40,796 nucleotides of DNA from Burkholderiales bacterium. Its GTDB lineage: Bacteria; Pseudomonadota; Gammaproteobacteria; Burkholderiales; SG8-39. Of this stretch, positions 35,747-40,796 are shown piece by piece; within the stretch, counting starts at the first letter, position 1, and each line of letters begins with the position of its first letter. The position numbers and the translations under genes were made by a program. The notes under the pieces were generated by a model that worked only from the letters and a program-made list of their open reading frames with translations, ran no database searches and was not told the DNA's origin. Location: positions 1 to 40,796 of the forward strand of contig JACZJU010000174.1 in assembly GCA_014860395.1 (NCBI GenBank). The letters are read 5' to 3'.

Positions 35747-35776
35747 ACTATAATTTCAAAAATCGTGTTAAGTCAA
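35747..35776 (-). promoter_or_regulatory. Sigma-70 promoter of the zapB-like/zapA/6S unit
   Basis: Minus-strand TTGACT (35771-35776) and TATAGT (35747-35752) are separated by 18 bp. The predicted start point is at about 35740, the first base of the downstream ATG. Confidence 0.65.
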
Positions 35777-35985
35777 GCAATAACGGGCAACTCTAAAAGC
35801 TCTTTCCATGATGAATCTGGCATCCCATCTGGCTGACCCAGCGCGGGATTTCGAGGCCGAGGTTCGCTTCTTGACCGGGTCTCGAACCACGCTCGACAGG
35901 ACTCTTATTCTTCGCATGTTCCCGTGCCTGGGTGGCCGATTATTTTTGTTTGTCCGGGATACTGTGTAAAATCGCCGCACTCGTT
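35753..35985. other. Divergent gap between zapB-like gene and cobalamin riboswitch
   Basis: No gene is supported. A weak promoter pair for the riboswitch transcript, TTGTTT (35946-35951) and TAAAAT (35967-35972) with a 15-bp spacer, is possible. Nothing else is recognised apart from the zapB-like promoter at one end. Confidence 0.3.
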
Positions 35986-36247
35986 CAAGGTGTCCGCCGG
36001 CGCTTCCCGCCGGCGGGTGAAACGGGAAACAGGTACGGCGGGCCACTAAGCGCCCGCTGCAATATTGCAGCGGGTGACATAGGGGAGTATGAGGGGAGAT
36101 ATCCCCTCATATCGATACCAACTCACGCCCAAGCCTGTGCTGCCCCCGCAACGGTATGTGAGCGCGGGTCTGTCGATACGCCACTGCAAGAGAAGCGCTT
36201 GCGGGAAGGCGACAGATCCGATCCCACGAGCCCGGAGACCGGCCTTG
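35986..36247 (+). promoter_or_regulatory. Cobalamin riboswitch aptamer with a repeat inserted in loop L5
   Basis: Conserved aptamer parts are in order: closing helix CAAGG/CCTTG (35986-35990 with 36243-36247) and GTC/GAC, a 9-bp hairpin (35995-36017), GGTGAAACGGGAA, the P5 arm ACAGG (36029-36033) and its partner CCTGT (36134-36138), GCTGCCCCCGCAACGGTA, CCACTG, GGGAAGGCGACAG and CACGAGCCCGGAGACC. The segment between the P5 arms is about 100 nt, where about 8 nt are usual. Repeat R3 fills it. It controls btuB downstream. Confidence 0.88.
36053..36110 (+). repeat. Dispersed hairpin repeat, copy R3, inside the riboswitch
   Basis: A perfect 22-bp palindrome (36053-36074, arms CCCGCTGCAA and TTGCAGCGGG) is followed by the core AGGGGAG-N3-GAGGGGAGATATCCCCTCAT (36081-36110). 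Same orientation as R1. It falls between the two arms of riboswitch helix P5. Confidence 0.85.
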
Positions 36248-36300
36248 CGCGACAGGTGGAAACACTGCGGGGTAGCGGTGCGCCGGTTGCGGTTCTGATC

Positions 36301-36363
36301 TCTCCCCGCGTTTCCTTTGTTGTTTCAGTTGTGCTGCCTGCGGGGACGCTGGCGGCGGGGAGA
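36301..36363 (+). promoter_or_regulatory. SD-sequestering helix of the btuB expression platform
   Basis: TCTCCCCGC (36301-36309) is perfectly complementary to GCGGGGAGA (36355-36363), which contains the btuB ribosome binding site. GCGGGG (36267-36272) competes for the same CCCCGC. Switching between the two pairings fits translational control by cobalamin, as known for E. coli btuB. Confidence 0.65.
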
Positions 36364-36367
36364 AGTC

Positions 36368-38380
36368 ATGCAATTCAAATCAGCGATTGGCGTCGCCGTC
36401 CTGGCGATCGCCTCGATTCCATGTTTCAGTGCCCGGGCCGAGGACGCCGTGATTGTTACGGCGACGCGTTTTCCGGAGCGCGCCCTGGATGCGCCGGTCG
36501 GCGTGCGCATCATCACCAGGGAAGATATCGAGGCGAGCCAGGCCGGCGGCCTGCCGGAACTCCTGTTCAAATTCGGCGGGCTATATACGCGCAACAACTC
36601 GGGATCGCCCGATCAGCAAATCGACCTGCGCGGCTTCGGTATCACCGGTGATCAAAATACCCTGGTCTTGCTGGACGGGGTGAGGATCAATGAAAACGAC
36701 TTGAGTTCGACGCGCCTGTCGTCGATACCGCTGCAGTCCATCGAGCGCATCGAGATCCTGCCCGGCAGTGGAGCCGTACCTTATGGCGCGGGCGCCAGCG
36801 GCGGCACCGTGCATATCATCACAAAAGGCCCGCAGCCCGGCGAAAAAAGTGCGGGTGTTTATGTCGGCGCCGGAAGCTACGGCATGGTGGACACGCGCGC
36901 GAGCGCGAATATTGCCGGTGACCGACTCGGGCTTGCGTTATATGCCGGCCACCTCGAGTCAGACGGCTATCGCCGCAACAACCAGTTGCGCCAGGAAAAC
37001 ATACAGGGCGACTTGCGCTTTGTCGAAGCAGGGCAGCAGGTCGGCCTGAAGTTCGCGGCCGATCGCCAGCGATTGCGGCTGCCGGGGAGCCGCAACGAGC
37101 AGCAATATGCCGACGATCCGCGCGGCACCGCGACCCCGAACGACTATTCCTTTCGAGACGGGGAGAATGCGACGCTTTATCTGCGCCGCAACATTGGACG
37201 CGTAGAACTAGCGGCCGACCTGTCCTACCGGCATCAGTTGTCGGCGATCTTCAACGACGGCGCGTTTCCGCTGTATGGCCAGACCAACCTGGATACGCTG
37301 GCGTTTTCACCGCGCGCGCGCGTCCAGTTCGAGCCGTTCGGCGTTCGCGGCGAATTCATTCTGGGGGGCGATATCGTCGATGGCAATTACAAGCGCCGCT
37401 TTGCGGGCAGCCCAGCCGCGTTGACCAGCCCGCAGGCGACCAACGTGGCATCGCAAAACAGCAATGGCGTGTTCGTCCAGTACCGCGCCCGGTTCGAACA
37501 GGGGACCAAGCTCTCTCTGGGCTGGCGCACGCAGCGCGTGACCGACAGGCTGGACACGGTTTCTATTTTCGGCGCACCCACGGACCAGACGCAATCGCGC
37601 AGCCCCAAGGCGTACGAGCTTGCGCTGCGGCATGATTTCAACGATGCGTTCGCGCTTTTGGGCAAGCTCGGCACCAGCTTTCGCACGGCCACGGTGGATG
37701 ACAACGGGCAGACAACCACGGGCAAGCTGCTCGAGCCGCAAACTGCGCGCAACCGCGAGCTTGGCGCCGAATACCGCAGGGCGGGCCTGCGGCTGCGTGC
37801 GAATTTCTATCAGACGGACTTGGAAAATGAAATTTACTTTAGCCCTCTGGCGCTCGGCCCCCCGCCGTCCTTTTTTCCGGGCGGGGCGAATACCAATCTG
37901 TCGCCCACGCGCCGCAGCGGCGCCGAGTTCAGCGGCAGTTGGCGGGTGCTGCGCCCGCTCGAGTTGAGCGCGCTGCTCAACCTGCAGACGGCGACATTCA
38001 GGAGCGGCGTCTACGGCGGGGTGGACGTCAGCGGACGCGACGTGCCGCTGGTGCCCAAGCGCCTTGCCGTGTTGCGGGCATCGTGGCAGGCTACGCCGCA
38101 TCTGCAACTGCAGGGTTCAGTAAGGCATGTCGGGCGGCAACGCTACGACAACGACCAAGCCAATCTTTTTCCGAGTCTGATGCCCTCCTACACCCTCGCC
38201 GACCTGAAGTTGGCCTACCAGTTGAGCAACTGGCGGCTCGCCGCGGGCGTGAACAACCTGACCGACCGGAAATACTTCAGCTACGGCATCATTCCGGCCT
38301 TCAATTGTTCCACACCTACCTGTGTCTATCCCGAACCGGGCCGGACTTATTTCGCCAGCGCGCAATATGGCTTCAAGTAG
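36368..38380 (+). CDS. btuB: TonB-dependent vitamin B12 receptor BtuB
   Basis: 670 residues. The ATG at 36368 follows GGGGAG by about six bases; signal peptide about 1-24, then the TonB box region DAVIVTATRFPE. A plug domain (about 40-150, QQIDLRGFGITGDQNTLVLL, ERIEILPGSGAVPYGAGASG) precedes a 22-strand-type barrel ending YFASAQYGFK. It imports cobalamin through the outer membrane. Riboswitch upstream and btuCDF downstream support the cobalamin assignment over a siderophore. Repeats R3 and R4 bracket the gene. Confidence 0.9.
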   Translation: MQFKSAIGVAVLAIASIPCFSARAEDAVIVTATRFPERALDAPVGVRIITREDIEASQAGGLPELLFKFGGLYTRNNSGSPDQQIDLRGFGITGDQNTLVLLDGVRINENDLSSTRLSSIPLQSIERIEILPGSGAVPYGAGASGGTVHIITKGPQPGEKSAGVYVGAGSYGMVDTRASANIAGDRLGLALYAGHLESDGYRRNNQLRQENIQGDLRFVEAGQQVGLKFAADRQRLRLPGSRNEQQYADDPRGTATPNDYSFRDGENATLYLRRNIGRVELAADLSYRHQLSAIFNDGAFPLYGQTNLDTLAFSPRARVQFEPFGVRGEFILGGDIVDGNYKRRFAGSPAALTSPQATNVASQNSNGVFVQYRARFEQGTKLSLGWRTQRVTDRLDTVSIFGAPTDQTQSRSPKAYELALRHDFNDAFALLGKLGTSFRTATVDDNGQTTTGKLLEPQTARNRELGAEYRRAGLRLRANFYQTDLENEIYFSPLALGPPPSFFPGGANTNLSPTRRSGAEFSGSWRVLRPLELSALLNLQTATFRSGVYGGVDVSGRDVPLVPKRLAVLRASWQATPHLQLQGSVRHVGRQRYDNDQANLFPSLMPSYTLADLKLAYQLSNWRLAAGVNNLTDRKYFSYGIIPAFNCSTPTCVYPEPGRTYFASAQYGFK

Positions 38381-38413
38381 TGCAGCCCTGATTCTGTGCG
38401 CTGCGGTCTTAGC

Positions 38414-38490
38414 GTCTGTAACAACACGAGGGGATACCTCCCCTCGTGCTCCCCTGATTTAGCCCGTAACAAAATGACTTTTGTTACGGG
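38414..38490 (-). repeat. Dispersed hairpin repeat, copy R4
   Basis: Reading plus, GTCTGTAACAA (38414-38424) leads into the core GAGGGGATAC plus CCCCTCG, CTCCCCTGATTTAG, then a perfect 12-bp stem CCCGTAACAAAA (38463-38474) with TTTTGTTACGGG (38479-38490). Inverted relative to R3. It fills the btuB-btuC gap. Confidence 0.85.
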
Positions 38491-38517
38491 TTCCTAGTGC
38501 AACGGTAGGAGATCAGC

Positions 38518-39522
38518 TTGCGTCGCGCTCTGCTCATTTGGCTCGCACTGGCAGGAGCAGCGCTTATGGCGTTCGCGCTTGCACTAGCGAGCGGCAGCAT
38601 GCATCTGGCGCCGACCGATTTGCTGCGGGCGCTCGTTTCCCCGAGCGACAGCGTTGCGGGTGAAATCGTCACCCGCCTGCGTCTGCCGCGCGCGCTCGCG
38701 GCCTTCGCCGTCGGCGGCCTGCTCGCGCTGGCCGGAGCGCTGATGCAGGTGCTGCTGCGCAACCCGCTTGCCGATCCCTACGTGCTCGGCCTCTCCGGCG
38801 GGGCAGCGGTCGGCGCGCTAGGCGCCATGCTGGCTGGCATGGGCGCGTTGGCGGTCAACCTGGGTGCGAGCGCCGGCGCTCTCGCCGCTGTCGCACTGGT
38901 GTTCACTTTCGCGCGGCGAGATTTCGCGCGCCAGCAACTTTACGGCGCGCTGGATGCTTCGCCGCGCCTGCTGCTCACGGGCGTGATCATGGCCGCCGGC
39001 TGGGGGGCGCTCATCACCCTGATGCTGACGCTGGCGCCCCAGGCCAGGCTGCGCGGGATGCTGTTCTGGCTGATGGGCGATTTGAACGGCGTGGAATCCT
39101 GGGCGCCGGCACTGCTCGCGCTGGCAGGCGCACTGGCCGTGAGCTATCCGGCGGCGCGCGATCTCAATGTGCTGCTGCGCGGCGAAGTACTCGCGCATGC
39201 GCTCGGCGTGCGTGTGGCGCCGCTGCGCCGCCGGATTTATCTGGTGGCTTCGGTGGCGACCGCGCTAGCCGTGACCACCGCCGGCGCGATCGGCTTCGTC
39301 GGGCTGGTGGTGCCACATGCGCTTCGCCTGGCGCTGGGCAACGATCAGCGCGTGCTGCTGCCAGCGAGCGCGCTCGCCGGCGGCACGCTGCTGCTGCTGG
39401 CCGACACGGCCGCGCGCAGCCTGCTCGCGCCGCAGCAATTGCCGGTAGGCGTGATCACCGCGCTTGTCGGCGTGCCCGCGTTCATGTTCCTGTTGACGCG
39501 CGGGCCGGGAAGAAAGAAATGA
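38518..39522 (+). CDS. btuC: Cobalamin ABC transporter permease BtuC
   Basis: 334 residues of the FecCD permease family with about nine or ten membrane segments. Family signatures: RLPRALAAFAVGGLLALAGA, LMQVLLRNPLADPYVLGLSG near residue 75, and GAIGFVGLVVPHALRLALG near residue 260. The start codon is TTG at 38518, with TAGGAG at 38506-38511; no ATG is available before the first membrane segment. The stop overlaps the btuD start. R4 separates it from btuB. Confidence 0.92.
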   Translation: MRRALLIWLALAGAALMAFALALASGSMHLAPTDLLRALVSPSDSVAGEIVTRLRLPRALAAFAVGGLLALAGALMQVLLRNPLADPYVLGLSGGAAVGALGAMLAGMGALAVNLGASAGALAAVALVFTFARRDFARQQLYGALDASPRLLLTGVIMAAGWGALITLMLTLAPQARLRGMLFWLMGDLNGVESWAPALLALAGALAVSYPAARDLNVLLRGEVLAHALGVRVAPLRRRIYLVASVATALAVTTAGAIGFVGLVVPHALRLALGNDQRVLLPASALAGGTLLLLADTAARSLLAPQQLPVGVITALVGVPAFMFLLTRGPGRKK

Positions 39523-40292
39523 ACCCGCCTTTGCTCGAAGCGCAAGACCTGTCGCTAGTCGTGGGCACGCGCGCACTGGTGCGCGGGATGCGCTTTCGGC
39601 TGAACGCCGGCGAGGTGTGGTGCCTGCTCGGTCCAAACGGTTCGGGAAAATCCACGTTCCTGCACACCGCGGTCGGCCTGCGCGAGCCGCAGGGCGGCGC
39701 ATTGCGGCTCGCCGGCCGAATACTCGCCGATTGGCCGGGCGCTGCTGCGGCGCGCCAGCGCGCCTTTCTGCCGCAGAATTTCCATGACCCGTTCAGCGCG
39801 AGCGTGCTGGAGAGCGTGATGCTCGGACGCCATCCCTACCTTTCGCGCTGGCAATGGGAAGGAGAGGACGAGCGCGAACTCGCGTCGGCCGCGCTGCGCG
39901 CGGTGGACCTCGCCGGATTCGAGCAGCGCGACGTACTGACGCTTTCCGGCGGCGAGCGCCAGCGCGTGGCGCTGGCGGCACTCCTCGCTCAGGACGCGCC
40001 GCTGCTGCTGCTGGACGAACCGGTGTCGCATCTGGACCTGCATCACCAGGTGCTGGTGCTGGAGCATCTGGTCAAGCTGGCCCGCGATCGCGCCAAGGGG
40101 GTGCTGTTCACGGTGCACGACCTCGATCTCGCCGCGCGCTTCGCCAGTCACGCCTTGCTGATCACGCCGCAGGCGACAGTGCTGCAGGGCCCGATTTGCG
40201 AGGTGATGACCGAAGCTGCGCTGCAGCGCGCGTTCGGGCACAGGGTGACGCGCGTGGAGGCGGCTGGGCGGATTTTGTTCGTGCCGGACTGA
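39519..40292 (+). CDS. btuD: Cobalamin ABC transporter ATPase BtuD
   Basis: 257 residues. Walker A GPNGSGKST, signature LSGGERQRVALA, Walker B and catalytic glutamate LLLLDEPVSHLDLHH, and the switch histidine in FTVHDLDLAARF. It energises BtuC. The ATG overlaps the btuC stop in ATGA and the gene ends two bases before btuF. Confidence 0.92.
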   Translation: MNPPLLEAQDLSLVVGTRALVRGMRFRLNAGEVWCLLGPNGSGKSTFLHTAVGLREPQGGALRLAGRILADWPGAAAARQRAFLPQNFHDPFSASVLESVMLGRHPYLSRWQWEGEDERELASAALRAVDLAGFEQRDVLTLSGGERQRVALAALLAQDAPLLLLDEPVSHLDLHHQVLVLEHLVKLARDRAKGVLFTVHDLDLAARFASHALLITPQATVLQGPICEVMTEAALQRAFGHRVTRVEAAGRILFVPD

Positions 40293-40293
40293 G

Positions 40294-40796
40294 ATGCCTG
40301 TGCACCAGTCATGGAAACGGATCAAGCTGTGGCTAGCGGCGTTGCTCATGGCCATGGTGGCGCTGGGCAGCGCCGCCGGCGCCGCCGAGATCCGGCTTAC
40401 CGACGATGCCGGCCGCAGCGTTAGCCTGAAACAGCCGGCGCAACGCATCATCAGCCTGACGCCGCACATGACCGAGTTGCTGTTCGCAGCCGGTGCCGGC
40501 GCGCATGTCGTCGGCACGGTCGAGTACAGCAACTACCCGCCGGAGGCGCAGCGCATTGCCCGCATCGGCGACAGCGCCCAACTCGATCTGGAGCGCATCG
40601 TTGCTTTGAAGCCAGACCTGATTGTCGTCTGGCAGTATGGCAACGCGCAGCGCCAGCTCGACAAATTGTTGCGGCTCGGCATCCCGGTGTACTACAACGA
40701 GCCGCGCCGGCTCCCCGATATCGCGCGCGCGATAGAACAACTGGGGCGTCTTGCCGGCACCGACGCGATCGCGCTGCCGGCCGCGCAGGCGTTTCT
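40294..40796 (+). CDS. btuF: Periplasmic cobalamin-binding protein BtuF (C-terminus outside window)
   Basis: The first 167 codons are present. A signal peptide (about 1-31, ending GSAAGAAE) precedes a helical-backbone metal receptor fold: RIISLTPHMTELLFAAGAG, GTVEYSNYPPEAQRIARIGD, LERIVALKPDLIVVW. It delivers cobalamin to BtuCD. It begins one base after the btuD stop. The protein is similar in fold to the signal-less member at 25386-26177 but clearly exported. Confidence 0.88.
   Translation, partial: MPVHQSWKRIKLWLAALLMAMVALGSAAGAAEIRLTDDAGRSVSLKQPAQRIISLTPHMTELLFAAGAGAHVVGTVEYSNYPPEAQRIARIGDSAQLDLERIVALKPDLIVVWQYGNAQRQLDKLLRLGIPVYYNEPRRLPDIARAIEQLGRLAGTDAIALPAAQAF

Noticed and set aside
35860..35925. 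T-loop-like GGTTCGAGACC on the minus strand, suggesting a tRNA
   Set aside because: The flanking bases do not form a T stem, acceptor stem or anticodon arm.
38414..38490. R4 as an ordinary intrinsic terminator of btuB
   Set aside because: The 12-bp stem has no T tract after it and btuC follows at once in the same pathway; it is better explained as a repeat copy.

Overview
The window looks like chromosomal DNA of a GC-rich betaproteobacterium. Evidence is the gene order argS / SPOR-domain protein / dsbA, hemE next to priA, a zapB-like/zapA pair followed by a 6S RNA, a class I PHA synthase, and a LiuR/isovaleryl-CoA dehydrogenase pair. The genus cannot be told from the sequence alone. I see no prophage, transposase gene, CRISPR array, rRNA or tRNA.

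Region 1 (1-7,877) is a stress and ion-homeostasis island. A truncated DsbA-fold isomerase and an NhaR-type LysR regulator lie on the minus strand. A tight six-gene plus-strand operon diverges from them: HPF/RaiA-type ribosome factor, Alx/TerC-type membrane protein, second-type FtsH, HtpX, a NaChBac-like voltage-gated sodium channel, and NhaA. Regulator and antiporter sit at opposite ends, with translation, membrane-proteolysis and channel genes between.

Region 2 (8,083-13,730, minus) holds a cytidylate-kinase-like/BON fusion, a hybrid histidine kinase translationally coupled to an HD-GYP phosphodiesterase, and a small MTH1187-family protein. Region 3 (13,770-20,029) is acyl-CoA catabolism (two acyl-CoA dehydrogenases, a thiolase, LiuR), diverging from phaC. 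A broken copy of an acyl-CoA dehydrogenase 3' end lies beside it.

Region 4 (20,453-25,343) is a five-gene branched-chain amino-acid-type ABC transporter whose livM carries a one-base frameshift. Region 5 (25,386-28,316) has a second cobalamin-binding-type protein without signal peptide, two DsbA-like oxidoreductases and a rhodanese-like CX4CW protein. Region 6 (28,432-35,740, minus) is housekeeping: SPOR protein, argS, priA, hemE, an EVE protein, 6S RNA with terminator, zapA, zapB-like.

Region 7 (35,986-40,796) is a cobalamin-uptake operon: riboswitch, btuB, btuC, btuD and a truncated btuF. An SD-sequestering helix and a competing helix are visible between aptamer and btuB.

A dispersed intergenic repeat (four clear copies, one diverged) runs through regions 3, 5 and 7. 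Each clear copy is a G/C-rich palindromic core plus a hairpin whose arms differ in sequence but keep pairing. Copies occur as outward-facing inverted pairs around dsbA and around btuB, and one copy sits inside the predicted L5 loop of the cobalamin riboswitch. The repeat family, the interrupted riboswitch and the NhaR/channel/antiporter island are the most interesting parts of the window.
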